The translations under genes were made by a program, and so were the position numbers. Of a DNA stretch of 64,000 nt, positions 1-11,971 are shown one piece after another. This DNA comes from Corbicula japonica (taxonomy: Eukaryota; Mollusca; Bivalvia; Venerida; Cyrenidae): assembly GCA_038501625.1 (NCBI GenBank), contig JAZAYU010000933.1, forward strand, positions 1-64,000, in the 5' to 3' direction. The notes under the pieces were generated by a model, which saw nothing but the letters and a program-made list of their open reading frames with translations, had not been told where the DNA came from and searched no databases. The first letter of the stretch is position 1; each line of letters starts with the position of its first letter.

Positions 1-429
1 TTTAATTAATTACAAACAATAGATGTTGCAACGCAAAGAAATTTCATTTTCTTTGACATGTTTGATTTGAGAATTTGCCGTTGATGTATGTACGCGTCCA
101 AGAATCGGTCGAACATACACGTGTATGCACGTGCCAAAATGTTGCACCTCTTTTCTCTCACCTTTAGTTGTCGTCCGCAATAACGTTTTAAATTTCTGTA
201 AACTTGATCGCCCAGCATGTAAAACGATATGGTTAAGAATCGGGTACACCAAAAACCGTAACATGGTTGTATTGGTGTAAGCGACACAACGGTAAAAAGG
301 AGATGTCGTGGTTACGACATTTTATTAACACATCTGATTCAACAATTGCATTAGGCATTTACTAAACATTGATAGAGTGATTAACACTAAAAAAGAGTGG
401 ATAAATTAATAATTAAGGGAATCAGCAAC
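1..429. other. No recognisable feature
   Basis: AT-rich sequence with only short chance reading frames. I see no splice-bounded frame, RNA gene or repeat boundary here. Confidence 0.5.
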
Positions 430-1640
430 ATAAAGGGGATATTTGTTTTTACCAGTGTAAGATTAAAAGTATCATGCATGAGTGTGAGGTGAAGATGGAA
501 AAATCGGTCACCAAGGGTTAACTGTTTTCCGTCTAAACAAAAATGCAAAGAAAAAGATAGGTCCCGGACCTTTTTTTTTCGCAACAGTGATTTGTAAATG
601 TAGTATATTTTCATAGTTTATAAGGTATGTAAAACATCATAAAATTGACAGTCATGAGGGTTTCTCGATTATTTCTACTTTCCAAACAATTATATTTTAA
701 ATTGCTAGATTAGAATATAGCTGGATTGGATGTACCTTTGAGGTAAGGGAAACGAAGACCGATTAATCCTCGTAACTGAGAAATGCAAAGGATTAAATAA
801 TACCCCACCCACTTTAAAAATGCAATGAAATTTTGACAATTTTAAATTGTTTGCCAAATAAAAACTAACCTACAGATTTTTTTCAAAATTGCCAAATTTT
901 ATCTTCAGTCAATGCTCATCCAAAAAATTGTAAAGAAAACGATAGGTCCCCGACCTCGTTTTCGCGCTAAAGGCATTCGTACATGTATCATGTTTCGTCT
1001 TTTTTAAGATTTCAATTTAACAGAAATTGGCATGTATTGTTTAATCCTGTCTTTCTGTCTCTCAAGAAATAATAGATTTGAGGTTGATTATACACAATGT
1101 AATTTAAATTAATGATTTGATTTAGAAAAGATAAAATATATCCTTCCAATTAGGGAATAATCAACATGTAAATTTACCCCACCCACTTCATAAAACAAAA
1201 ACTATACCCTAGTTTTAAATGTTTAATTTTTTAAAAAGCAGCCTATGATTTTTTTTAAATCTTGCAGTACATAATCTGAAGGTTATACACATACTGAAAA
1301 TGAAAAAAATATTTCACCGAACGTGTTTTCATGTGATGGGCGCTAGTAAATTAAACTGATCATATTTATGTTTTAAGCAGCTTAATCATTACGTACCTGC
1401 GTGCTTGATATATTGGCGTTTTCGTTGTTCTAAAGTCTCTCAGTTTAAATATCCATTTAACATATTTATTGTTAGATTATCAATGACTGCAAAGTTAACA
1501 TCGACTGATTGATTCTAATTTAAGACAAAAATGTGCATGTTTGTTTACCCCACGCACTCCAGAAAAATAAGAAGAGATAATGACTGACTTTGGATGTTCA
1601 TTATCAAATGCTATAATCATGATAAAAACACAGAACTTTA
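430..1640. repeat. Diverged ~375 bp tandem repeats
   Basis: Two landmarks recur at a steady spacing. A GATAGGTCCC(G/C)GACCT segment lies near 561 and 943. A TACCCCACCCACTT-type segment lies near 803, 1178 and 1546, and again more weakly near 4424 beyond the retroelement. Spacing is 369-382 bp. The units are strongly diverged, so this looks like an old tandem array into which the Penelope-like element at 1.7-4.3 kb was inserted. Confidence 0.5.
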
Positions 1641-1689
1641 AAATAACATTTTATTTTCATTGTAGGTAAGGATACATGTATGCCAACAA

Positions 1690-3799
1690 ATGATATTATT
1701 TGCTTTGAAAATGGAGCTGTTCCAAATAAACAACATTATGGATTATAGTATATTTAAAGATAAAACAGTTCAATCGGCTGTTCCTATTTATTTTAAGAAT
1801 ACTGAATCGCCTATGGTTTGTTATAAATACAACAAACCAACTAGAAATACAATTTTTAATTACAATAAAATTACATCGGATTTACAGATCGTTGAAAATA
1901 CACCAAAATCTTGAGATTGTTTAACTTCTTAATATTGCTATAAGCCGGCCGGTCATATTGTTACCGGTGATCTTAATTTAATCAAAGACTCTAGAATTCG
2001 TAATTTAATTTCTAAAGGTCCCAAATATAGAATATCATCCAAAATTGACTTTAATGCATGCCGTGCAGAAATTGCCGAGTCTTTGAACTTATTTTGCAAT
2101 AAATGGTGCAAAAGAGAACATGCCGAGCCTAATGCACTTTCTAACTGGAAAAAGCACATATTCAAAATAATTGACACCCGTATATCATTTTATGAAAGAA
2201 ACATTGCTTTATTACCACCTCGACCTCGTTTTAACTTTCGTCATTTGAAAAAAGGAATTCAAGACTTTCATAACAGATTTGTTTTAACACCTGCTGATAA
2301 GGCTTCTAATAATGTAATTATAGTGTGACGAATACACTATATTAATATTCAAACTGAAGAACTGAACAGCACTAATGCTTATATACTGACTTCTTCATCT
2401 GAGAGTGATATTGTTACTGCACACACTCTACAAATTACAAAATTTAGAATCAGTATTGAGCCGAAACAAGACAAAGTACCTACTATGTATTGGTTACCTA
2501 AAATGCATAAAACACCGTATAAAGCAAGATTTATTGCTAACTCTAGTTCTTGCACTACTACTAAATTATCTGTGCTCTTAACATCTTGTCTTACAGCTAT
2601 AAAAGAACACGTAATTAGGTATTGTGATAAGGTTTTTGAAACTTCTGGCAAAAATTTATTTTGGTCGATTAAGAATTCAAATGACGTTTTGAATAAGCTT
2701 AAATCAAATAATTATCGGGCGTTCTGTTTGTCTACTTACGATTTCTCAACATTATACACTTCGCTCCCTCATAATTTAATAAGAGACAAACTAACCAGTC
2801 TCATTGAAAAAAACGTTTGCTAGAGAGAATAAAGCCTTCATCGCTTGTAATGAACATAGGGCATTTTTTACAGATGGTTCTTATGATAATTATACCTTAT
2901 GGACTTGTCAAGACCTTATAGAGTCGCTAACTTTCTTACTAGATAATATTTATGTTAGATTCGGTACCTCTATTTATAAACAAGTAATAGGCATCCCAAT
3001 GGGTACTAATTGTGCACTCCTTGTTGCTGATCTGTTTTTATACTGTTATGAAAGAGACTTTATGTTATCTCTTTCTACTGAACATCAAGATGATATAATT
3101 ACAGCTTTTAACAACACCTCGAGGTACCTTGATGATTTATTAAATATAGACAATAACCATTTTCCATTACTTGTTAATAAGATTTATCCTAAAGAACTAC
3201 AACTTAACAAAGCGAACACTTCAGAAAAGCAAGCAAACTTTCTCGATCTAAATCTGTCCATTGAAAATGGTTATGTCACTACTAAAATTTATGATAAAAG
3301 AGATGATTTTAATTTTAATATAGTAAATTTTCCGTTTTTAGACGGCGATGTTCCCCGTGCAACATCTTATGGGGTTTATATCTCACAGCTTGTTCGCTTT
3401 TCAAGAGCTTGCAACAATGTTAATGATTTCAATGAACGTAATCTTTGCATTACAGAAAAACTTTTAAAACAAGGTTATCGGTATCACAAATTAAGGAAAA
3501 CCTTTTGCAAGTTTTATCGCCGATACCCAGATTTAATTCATAAATACAAATGCAGTTTAAAATCACTTTTGCAACAAGGTATTTCACAACCAGTTTTTTA
3601 TGGAGATTTAATTTATAAACTTAAAAAGATAAAAGGCAGTGTTAATTTCTCCCGGTTATTCGTAAAAACCATCTGTAAATTTAAAAAGAAAGGTTACCAA
3701 CATGATATTTTACAGCGCTCTGCAGGCCTAGTGATTAACCCTTCTACAGTTGATCATTATGCTTACCTCTTTGATTGCACGACGGTGGCAGGGGTTTAA
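1690..3799 (+). pseudogene. Reverse transcriptase of Penelope-like element, broken frame
   Basis: The conceptual protein copies element RNA into DNA. Frame 1 carries N-terminal family sequence (1690-1914, then from about 1951), the HLKKGIQ and LTPADKASNNV motifs (2083-2328), and YWLPKMHKTPYKARF then STYDFSTLYTSLP (2485-2823). The reading then moves to frame 2, with GIPMGTNC, the catalytic YLDD (3127-3138), FLDLNLS and the NFPFLDGDVPRA thumb region, ending at 3799. Breaks are stops near 1912 and 1936, a TGA at 2326 where family members read on, and one extra A in a seven-A run near 2810 that shifts the frame. The catalytic motifs are intact but no continuous protein can be made. Family assignment is from remembered motifs. 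Confidence 0.8.
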
Positions 3800-4330
3800 G
3801 AGTTTATGAAGGTTAATGGGGAAATCTTTTCTTAAAAGAACCTAGAAGCTCGATTTGTTTCTTTTATCCCTGTCATCGTGTTCTTGCTGATTTTACTCCA
3901 GATGCTCTGGTCTCGGAAAGATCATTGAGTACCCGCCCTTTGGCTTTGCAATGCTATTAGCTTCTTATGTTTGTATGTTTGTATGCTTTTGCATACAACA
4001 TTGTTGAGCTGATGGGTGGGTTGGAGTTATTTCACCAAGACAATTTGTACTTGTCTTGTGATACGAGAACCTGTTGGGGCAAGTGTGAGGTTGGTGCACC
4101 CTAGAACCTGGTTTAAACCCCCAGTGGCAATTTGATTTGCCACTGACCGTTCCAAGGCGGTAACCCCTCGGGTTCTCATTTTTGTTTTTTGTTAGTGGCG
4201 TCCTTTTTGAAACTGATTATTTTATTAACCATGCTCTCTCCCCCTCTCTTCTTCTTGACTGTGTGGGGAGGCTGTTTTTTTTCTGAATGTGGCAATTCCT
4301 GATATGCATATTTCACCTTTTTGCTTAACA
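1690..4330 (+). mobile_element. Penelope-like retroelement, copy 1 (nearly full length)
   Basis: The unit holds a reverse transcriptase reading frame followed by about 500 bp of 3' untranslated sequence ending near a TTCCTGATATGCATATTTCA segment. That 3' end recurs on the minus strand near 9990 and 30690 and on the plus strand near 62400, which defines the family. The 3' UTR contains a hairpin in which CAGTGGCAA pairs with TTGCCACTG (about 4121-4145), also present in copies near 10170 and 23425. I see no GIY-YIG endonuclease after the RT. The 5' boundary is uncertain. Confidence 0.75.
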
Positions 4331-6240
4331 TCTTTATAAGTGGTATGAGTAGTTATCTGGAAGGAAGATTGTTATGAGCAAGTAAGGCATAAGTATTGAA
4401 GAACAAGGAGTATTTAAATTATCTCACCCACTTCTTCAAACTTAAAAATATGTCAAATTAGAGGTCTGGGGTTATTTGTAAGAAACCAGTGATTTTCAAC
4501 TCAACATTCTTCGGTTTGGCACCTTTTATTTAATGAAATCTAATAGTTCCTTTACTGCATGATTTTTGTTTGTAATGTTTAATCACCTTTCCATTATGGA
4601 AAGTTAACAAACGTTTTATTTGACTCCAAATGAACTTTACCTAGAGGGCAAATAAATACAGCATCTGAAATTTGGATATTTAAGAAATTTTACTCCAATG
4701 AGTCATTGCTCCAAGAAAGTTCATGTACAGCAATTGCAAATTATACACACATGTCATGCTATTTGTTCTTCGACATTAATTTTATTTTAGAATAAAACAT
4801 TTAAACAATCATATAAAAAAACTGTCAAGTGGGTAGTAAGGAGAGATTAATAAAATATATCTCTGTTAACAATGCAGGTTCAGATAAACATGAATAAAAT
4901 GTTTCATTAACAAATTTCTTATAGAGCTTTTAAATAAATTGGTAAAAAAAAAACAGAATGTAATTTGTTATAAAAGATTATTTACATTTCTAACACCGTT
5001 ACATGTACATACAGATATCTGGTGGTTTTATAGCCAGTAAGTGGCTTTATACGTACCTATCTGAAAAATATCTTTTGTACATAACCTGATAATAATACTG
5101 CTTTTATACAAAACTAAAATTGATAAAACATGATAAGATAATTCTCTGTATTAATTATTCTGAGACTGAATGAAACATCTCAAATAAAAAAATCACATTT
5201 CAATGATTTGTAGTTGTTTTAAAATTGTGTTCCTTCTTTTGGTAAAATACATGTACAAAATATACTAATTAATACATTCAAAATTCCTATTCTGTAACTA
5301 ATATTCAAATTATTATTTACATTTAATATTACAAATAACCAAGATGTACATTAAATAACAAGAACTTAAAATCCATGTCTTGATTGTACTGGCAATAATG
5401 TTACTTTTTATATCCTGACCTTAACATGTAATTATAAGGATTGGTAAGAAGTAAATAAAGAATGCAGGATGTTTATTGTGATTTTCTTAATGATAGAATT
5501 AGTCCAATCTTCGACAACTATGCCTTCGGCCTTATATTAACTTGACTACCCTCTGCAGAAAGGTATGAACAAAACTTAAATTAGATCTTTCTTTGGTAAC
5601 TGAAAACTAACAGTGTTTACATATACAGTATCTCTTCATATATTGAACAGTCTCTCAGACTTGTGCGTAACTTTCCATTAGCATCATTTTTCTGTCCTGT
5701 AATCTATGGTCTGCCCTCCTGACAATTTGTAGTTATATTAAAACAAACAGGTGGCTTACCAATGGACCATTTTAAAACAAGTTTATAGGCAGGCTCAAAC
5801 CTCCGACATGTGGGGTGTATGCTGTAACTGCATTATTGCAGAAAAGGTGATAGTTAAAGTTGTTCAGGACCTGACATGGGGCTGCATACTTTTTCTAGTT
5901 ATATCTCAAATTTTTACAAATTAAAATGTCTTACCTGTTCTTTTACAGCAATAGTCAGTGGACCTTTTACCATTGATACAGTATGCTTGCAAATTGAGTT
6001 CAAGATCAATGATGAATTTCACCAGTGATAATTGACAAATACTCAGAGATGTTGTTGATGAATCAACAACCTAACTTCGCATTAAATTCATTACCAACTA
6101 GCCTATCTGCAGATCTCTGAACTCTTCTGTTCTGTTGGTCAGTAGGTCTGATTTATCTAAACTCTTCTGCTGGTCTGTTCCAATCTTCTGCTGGTCTGTT
6201 CCATATATCCAATCCAACTAACAGAGTCAAGAGAACGGTA
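4331..6240. other. AT-rich stretch, no gene seen
   Basis: No frame of note on either strand. A 21-bp direct duplication with TCTTCTGCTGGTCTGTTCC lies at about 6163-6204 and just beyond this region's lower half. Confidence 0.45.
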
Positions 6241-6808
6241 CAAAATCCATTATGTTTGTAAAATTTCCATGAGAAATAAAAAAATGTTGTCAAAATTTTC
6301 TGCATCGTCCTTGGCAACAGCTTGACCTTGGTGACTGTTTCTTTAACTGGTTGTGAAAAATCGATTTTTGCGGAAAGTTCAAGTAATTAAGGAAATAATT
6401 TATCTTTCCACAAAGCTAGACCGGTTTACGCAAGCCATGCTCATCTTAACTCAAGAACTGTTTGAAAAATGCATTCGGCAAGTCAAAATTTGCCACAACG
6501 GAAGTAAATATAAATGCTCTCCAACTTTTGATAACGGTGATTGTCGCGAACAAAATATGTAAAAGTCTCGGCGAAACAAATAAGAATTTGACATCAGTTA
6601 AACTTTATTGCTGATTTTTTTGCTCCATATGTACTTATAAAAATAAAAATGTTCAAATTAATGAATTTTTGCTTTTGCGATAACTCGCAATTTACGCCAA
6701 TTGGCGCATGCGCACTAAGCCAGCAAACTTCCTTAACGCAAACCTTTTTTATAAATGACGTCACTAACTTGAATATATTACGTCAGAAACTTGAAGACGT
6801 GACGTCAC

Positions 6809-6898
6809 GAAATTTCCTACACGGGTAAAAACACCGAATGACCTGTTCTTGCATACAAGATCAGATCATCCGGTGTTTTCACCCATGTAGGAAATTTT
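6809..6898. repeat. Hairpin 1 of three
   Basis: The arms 6809-6845 and 6862-6898 are inverted complements with only a few mismatches. The spacer continues the pairing (TCTTG, loop CATA, CAAGA), giving an almost uninterrupted hairpin of over 40 bp per arm. Several TGACGTCA-type palindromes lie just upstream (about 6757-6806). Confidence 0.8.
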
Positions 6899-7080
6899 GA
6901 TTCCACACCCCCATGTAGAATGAGTCACGCGCCTTATATGACGTCTCGACGTCTTACGCATTTATGAATGAACGATGGAATGTCTCGTATATCGCTCCGC
7001 TACTATAAAAAAAGTAATGCAATGAAAAATGTACAGAAAAATACCCCAAAATGTGCAAAATAAATAAAGTATGCAAGAAA

Positions 7081-7237
7081 AAGTATCATTCATTTACACT
7101 GGGTTAAGATCGCGTGATCCAGCCCTCGTGAAATATGCACTTAGGCGGTAACTTGGCAGAGCCTCGTTACTGCCCTTGTGCATATTTCACTCGGGCTGGA
7201 TCACGCGATCTTTACCTTACACACGTGAATGATACTT
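7081..7237. repeat. Hairpin 2 of three
   Basis: The arms 7081-7143 and 7175-7237 are inverted complements with few mismatches; the core GATCGCGTGATCCAGCCC is perfectly paired. The inner 7144-7174 also partly pairs (GGCGGTAAC with GTTACTGCC). Confidence 0.85.
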
Positions 7238-7253
7238 ATAATCTGGTATGCAA

Positions 7254-7369
7254 GAAAGAAATATATTTTACCGAGTGAGCTCCGGATTTCGTATTTACAC
7301 GAGTGGCGAAGCCACGAGTGCAAATACATAATGCCAGAGTTCACGAGTAAAATATATTTCTATCTTTCA
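7254..7369. repeat. Hairpin 3 of three
   Basis: Two arms of about 55 bp meet at a three-base loop near 7308-7310 (CGAGTGGC, GAA, GCCACGAG). The outer arms pair AAATATATTTTAC with GTAAAATATATTT. It begins only 17 bp after hairpin 2. The three hairpins may be parts of one foldback element. Confidence 0.85.
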
Positions 7370-7899
7370 CTGGTAAAATCAATTTTTTTTAATTTTATGC
7401 TTTACGAGCAAAATTAGCGTGAATTTGACAGAAAACTTGCAAGAAATGGCGCCAAAACCGCATGTTTATGACGTGACGCCATGACGTCAAATATACCAAT
7501 TTTAGCCCGTTTTCCAAACGTTCTTATTCGGTATGTTATGTGCGTTTGGTTACCAAAGTGAAAAAGTCAGTGAAAATAATAATGACATTCCACTGTTTAA
7601 AAACAGTGAAATACCACTTTTATTTCACCGGGAAAATTCTATAATTCACCGAAAAGCATAAAATAACAATTGACATGATTGATACATGATGTAATTTATA
7701 CAAAAGTGAAATATACACATCAAGAGTAGCCGCATACTGATGACACAGCCACCCACACAGCGTAAAGAAAAACAGAAGTTTAGAGAATACATTATTAGAT
7801 TTCTTAAATTTTAAACAAAAACGCTGATATCTGTGTTTAACGCATAAGTCCTTATAGAGAGTCATTTTTGTATTGCTTTTTTACTGCTTGCGTTAAGAT

Positions 7900-8106
7900 A
7901 TGAGCCAGTCTGGACCTGGCTCAATACCCATGTTCACATTTAATGACAATGCGCGAACAATTCCTTCTGAGTCACTCAATTTGCCGTCAGAAAATGAGCA
8001 TAGACCGTCCCTGCAGTTCCATCGCCATCTAATTACGTTACCTGAAAGTAATCAAAACTATAGCAAACTACACTATGATCGTGTGTTCCAAAATACTATG
8101 ATCTAA
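7900..8106 (+). CDS. Hypothetical 68-residue ORF
   Basis: This ATG-initiated frame ends at TAA and encodes a Ser/Pro/Asn/His-rich peptide (starts MSQSGPGSIPMFTFNDNART). The composition is less AT-driven than most chance frames nearby. I see no domain, signal peptide or membrane segment, and do not recognise it. It could be an exon or a chance frame. Confidence 0.2.
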   Translation: MSQSGPGSIPMFTFNDNARTIPSESLNLPSENEHRPSLQFHRHLITLPESNQNYSKLHYDRVFQNTMI

Positions 8107-8792
8107 GAACTGAATTTAATCAACTTTTTTCGTAATTTAAAAATGGGTTCTTAATAACTCACTGTTGCTTATTAAATGTGTTTTTTGAGATGCTAAATGA
8201 CACTGTAGTTCTAAAATAAGCTTTTATAGAGAATTACTAAAACAATATTTGTCAACTTCATTCAATTTCTCGATATTAACGATAAGCAAATATGGAGTTA
8301 AACAAAAGCTCCATATAAGATATCTACAATTGTTACAAAATCTTAACAAAGGTCAACATAATTCATTGAGGAACATAAATACATTTAATTCTTGTTATTC
8401 GATAGCAGTCTACAATTGTTGACGATCACGAAAACAGGGTTCTTTTTTAACAATAACCTTTACTCATCTACCATTGTTAGCAATGATTTTAAATATTTAC
8501 TGTTATTGTTACTTCTATTCTTTACTTCTGTGATCTAGTATTTATGTGAGCGTTTGACTTACCTGTCTTTACTTGTGTTCTAAAAATCTCTAACGCTTTC
8601 AACACAAGATTGCCGACGAAACTAAGCTTAGATAGTGTCTTAAGCTGCAGATGCTGATTTCTTGTGAGATATTTACGTATCTGAGATATATATATATAGA
8701 TGATTTTAATAACCATTGATTGCAAGAATCAAGATGAAAATTAATACAACCTGAATGTGCATTGTTTGTACATTTGACGATCCCGTATTCAT
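8107..8792. other. No recognisable feature
   Basis: AT-rich sequence with a short (AT)n run near 8690. Nothing else can be supported. Confidence 0.4.
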
Positions 8793-8883
8793 TTAAAGGA
8801 GTATATCACAATAAGTTCTAACGGACAGAATTTCTTAAAACTTTGCACAATTAAAGAGAATTCCTTCACAAACAAAATGATAT

Positions 8884-9450
8884 AAATAGATGAAAAGGGA
8901 ACTTTGAAAGCCACCGAACACGACAAATATGAAAATACTGCAGGCTCGGTTTGATTGAGCCTGTTCATGGGCAGTAATGGGAATGCTTATTACTGCCCAC
9001 GCCGCCTAGCCCCGGGTTGAGCGCAACTCAGTAATTACACCATTAAATAGTACAAATTCGATCCATCCCAAACGATGGTATGTATATGGCGGTGAACATG
9101 GAACCTTCAATGAGGTATTTTCAGATAAATACCATTCCATGTTCAGCGGCGTATGGTCCCCAGATAAAAGAATGGGTTTGCCCTAAACGAGAAAACAATG
9201 GGCGGAACTAAACAGAATAGAATTTTGACAGGGGATCTTAGAATATAAATCCTGCATATCACAGACTACGCCAAAGGCAAAATTTAAAAACCAGGAAGTA
9301 TATTCTATGGGGTGATTGGACAATATCCAAATCTATATTGGCTGGGATATTGAAACCACCTATCTATAAACTGGCCGAAATATTAAAACAAAAGGAATTT
9401 TAGAAGTACCATAAACATAGTACATAAGTATCGTGCTCAGCCGACCTTGA
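8884..9450 (+). repeat. R1 family copy a
   Basis: This non-coding repeat is shared with 14268-16312, 27370-29290 and, inverted, 19310-19800. It starts with GATGAAAAGGGAACTTTGAA. Two conserved hairpins follow: CAGGCTC/GAGCCTG, and TGGGCAGTAAT paired with ATTACTGCCCA (about 8955-9001). The copy ends near CATAGTACATAAGTATCGTG. No reading frame is conserved between copies. Confidence 0.85.
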
Positions 9451-9984
9451 AAAATATAGATTTCCACGCTTGTTTTTGAGTAATCGCTCATTATTAGACC
9501 CCTCTATACGGCCATTTTGAAGGGATTTTGAGAAAACGCACATATATCTTTTAAATGATTGTTACATCTGGAATTCCTAATCAACACCTTATATCTATGC
9601 ATTTTTTTGTTTGGAATTATGTGTATGTATGGTTTTGGATGGAATTATGTGAGATTTTTTTTTGTATATTTGAAGAAAAAACTTTGAAAATGACCAAAAT
9701 ATCCAACAAAAAAGGGAGACAATTCAGTCCCTGACTGGAAAAAAGTCTATATATCTTTTTTTGTAACAGACAGATTTTTTTAAACTCCATAAAATGACAC
9801 AGTATATATTTCTAAACAAAACAAAAACAAAAAACATGGGCTTCCAGGCTTAAAGTGTTACTATATTCCTTCAAAGTTGGTCATATAAGTAAAAAATATC
9901 TCTAATTTTAATTCAATTCTACAAATATCCATCATAACATGTATAAATAGTTTTATAACATGCTCATCAAAACTAATTTCATAT
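9451..9984. other. AT-rich, no feature seen
   Basis: Poly-A and poly-T rich sequence between the R1 copy and the 3' end of the second Penelope-like copy. No gene signal. Confidence 0.4.
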
Positions 9985-11374
9985 TTTGAAAAAAAAGGTA
10001 ATATATGCATATCAGGAATCGCCACACTCAAAATACACAGCCTCCCCACGCAGCGAAAAAGAAGAGAGGAAGAGAGAGAGTGCATGTTTTATATACGTAT
10101 GTCAATTAAAATAGGACGCCACAAACAATTAACGAAGAAGAGAACCTTTGGGGATACCGCCTTGGAACGGTCAGTGGCAAAACAAATTGCCACTGGGGGT
10201 TTAAACCAGGTTCTAGGGTGCACCAACCTCACACTTGCCCCAACAGGTTCTCGTATCACAAAACAAGTACAAATTGTCTTGGTGAAATAGCTCCAACCCA
10301 CCTATCAGCTCAACAATGTTGCATGCAAAAGCATACAAACATATAAACATAAGAATTAATAGCATTGCAAAGCCAAAGGGCGGGTACTCAATGATCTTTC
10401 CGAGACCAGAGCACCTGGAGTAAAATCAGCAAGAACACGATGACAGGGATAAAAGAAACAAATCGAGCTTCTAGGTTCTTTAAAGAAAAGATTTCCCCAT
10501 AAACCTTCATAAACTCTTACACCCCTGCCACCGTCGTGCAACCAAAGAGGTAAGCATAATGATCAACTGTAGATGGGTTAATCACCAGGCCTGCAGAGCG
10601 CTGTAAAATATCATGTTGGTAACCTTTCTTTTTAAATTTACAGATGGTTTTTACGAATAACCGGGAGAAATTACTATCGCCTTTTATCTTCTTAAGTTTA
10701 TAAATTAAATCTCCATAAAAAACTGGCTGTGAAATTCCTTGTTGCAATAGTGATTTTAAACTGCAGCTGTATTTATGAATTAGATCTGGATATCGGCGAT
10801 AAAACTTGCAAAAGGTTTTCCTTAATTTGTGATACCGATAACCTTGTTTTAAAAGTTTTTCTGTAATGCAAAGATTACGTTCATTGAAATCATTCACATC
10901 ATTGCAAGCTCTTGAAAAGCGAACAAGCTGAGAGATATAAACCCCGTAAGAAGTTGCACGAGGAACATCGCCGTCTAGAAACGGAAAATTTACTATATTA
11001 AAATTAAAATCATCTCTTTTATCATAAATTTTAGTAGTGACGTAACCATTTTCGATGGATAGATTTAAATCAAGGAAGTTTGCTTGCTTTTCTGAAGTGT
11101 TCGCTTTATTAAGTTGTAGTTCTTTAGGATAAATCTTATTAACCAGTGATGGAAAATGGTTATTATCTATATTTAATAAATCATCAAGGTACCTCGAGGT
11201 GTTGTTAAAAGCTGTAATAATATCATCTTGATGTTCGGTAGAAAGAGATAGCATAAAATCTCTTTCATAACAGTATAAAAACAGATCAGCAACAAGGGGT
11301 GCACAATTAGTACCCATTGGAATGCCTATTACTTGTTTATAAATAGATGTACCAAATCTCAAATAAATATTATA
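9985..11374 (-). mobile_element. Penelope-like retroelement, copy 2 (5'-truncated)
   Basis: This is an inverted copy of the element at 1.7-4.3 kb. It retains the complete 3' UTR with the CAGTGGCAA hairpin and the RT C-terminal two-thirds. Homology stops abruptly near 11374 in AT-rich sequence, so it is 5' truncated, as expected for incomplete target-primed reverse transcription. Confidence 0.85.
10517..11362 (-). pseudogene. RT C-terminal fragment, intact frame but 5'-truncated
   Basis: An uninterrupted 281-codon frame contains GIPMGTNCAPLVADLF, the catalytic YLDD, FLDLNLS and the NFPFLDGDVPRA region, ending CTTVAGV. Compared with the matching part of copy 1 I count about six residue differences (for example P for L after GTNCA, S for L in HFPSLVNK, G for D near the C-terminus), so the copies diverged recently. 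It lacks the fingers domain with the YWLPK and STYDF motifs, so it cannot be an active polymerase. The apparent start is a non-ATG codon within a truncated protein. Confidence 0.85.
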
Positions 11375-11559
11375 TAAATAATAATTATTAAATAAATATT
11401 ACTTGAAAGAAATAACTATTTCTTTATCAAGAATTACATTACAGTTACCACATTTCTTTCATAACATTCCCACAAATGCAGCCCTAAGTGTTGCCAAAGT
11501 TTCCATACATATCGAAAAACACCTAACACTGATAATGAATGAAAATCATATAACAATCC

Positions 11560-11745
11560 CTAAATCTTATGATCCATTAAGTAATTATACAATTTCTGAA
11601 CAACAGATTTAAGAGATGTTACTCTACGTTTGCCTGTGTCAAGTTTTTTATCAAACAGCTGAGATAATCCATCTAACCCACCACGAGAGACAGCAAGTTT
11701 TATATGACTCAAATTCAAACAGGATGCTGCAATTTTCTTTGCCAT
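11560..11745 (-). CDS. Coding segment (61 codons), possible 3' exon of an element gene
   Basis: An ATG-to-TAG frame reads MAKKIAASCLNLSHIKLAV, then RGGLDGLSQLFDKKLDTGKR and RVTSLKSVVQKLYNYL. The mix of amphipathic helix-like residues and ordinary codon use looks like real protein. An in-frame stop precedes the ATG. A possible acceptor (ATTGCAG before CATCCTG) lies inside it. It sits 65 bp downstream of another minus-strand frame (11810-11971), and both lie within 600 bp of the right TIR. I do not recognise it firmly; it loosely recalls C-terminal tails of large uncharacterised mollusc repeat proteins. Confidence 0.4.
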   Translation of the reverse strand: MAKKIAASCLNLSHIKLAVSRGGLDGLSQLFDKKLDTGKRRVTSLKSVVQKLYNYLMDHKI

Positions 11746-11809
11746 TTGACATGAAAGTATTTTTGTTTGGTTAAAAATTTAAGAGTATCAAAATTAACAT
11801 CAGTTATTT

Positions 11810-11971
11810 TCACATGAAAGTAACATTATCTACTTCGGACGTCAAATTATCCGAAACACTTGAATCATTGTCAGGGCAAATTATCGAACCAAAAAATTTA
11901 CGTTTCTTCACAGCTTGGTGATTTCCATCACTAACGAACCTGCCCTTCTTGTTTTTCTCGCGTGAGGCCAT
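11810..11971 (-). CDS. Coding segment (53 codons), likely first exon of an element gene
   Basis: The ATG has a good context (GAGAATGG) and opens a frame beginning MASREKNKKGRFVSDGNHQA, then a basic KKRK cluster and an acidic Asp/Ser-rich tail, ending at TGA. The Lys/Arg-rich start followed by GRFV resembles N-termini of transposon-encoded DNA-binding proteins, and the KKRK cluster could act in nuclear import (inference). The start codon lies 166 bp inside the right TIR of the TTAA-flanked element, a typical place for a transposase or cargo start. No convincing splice donor joins it to 11560-11745, so the middle of the gene may be deleted. Confidence 0.45.
   Translation of the reverse strand: MASREKNKKGRFVSDGNHQAVKKRKFFGSIICPDNDSSVSDNLTSEVDNVTFM

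Noticed and set aside
6703..6715. NRF1-like GGCGCATGCGCAC with a nearby CCAAT as a promoter
   Set aside because: No downstream exon or splice donor was found on either strand; it lies next to foldback repeats and may be part of them.
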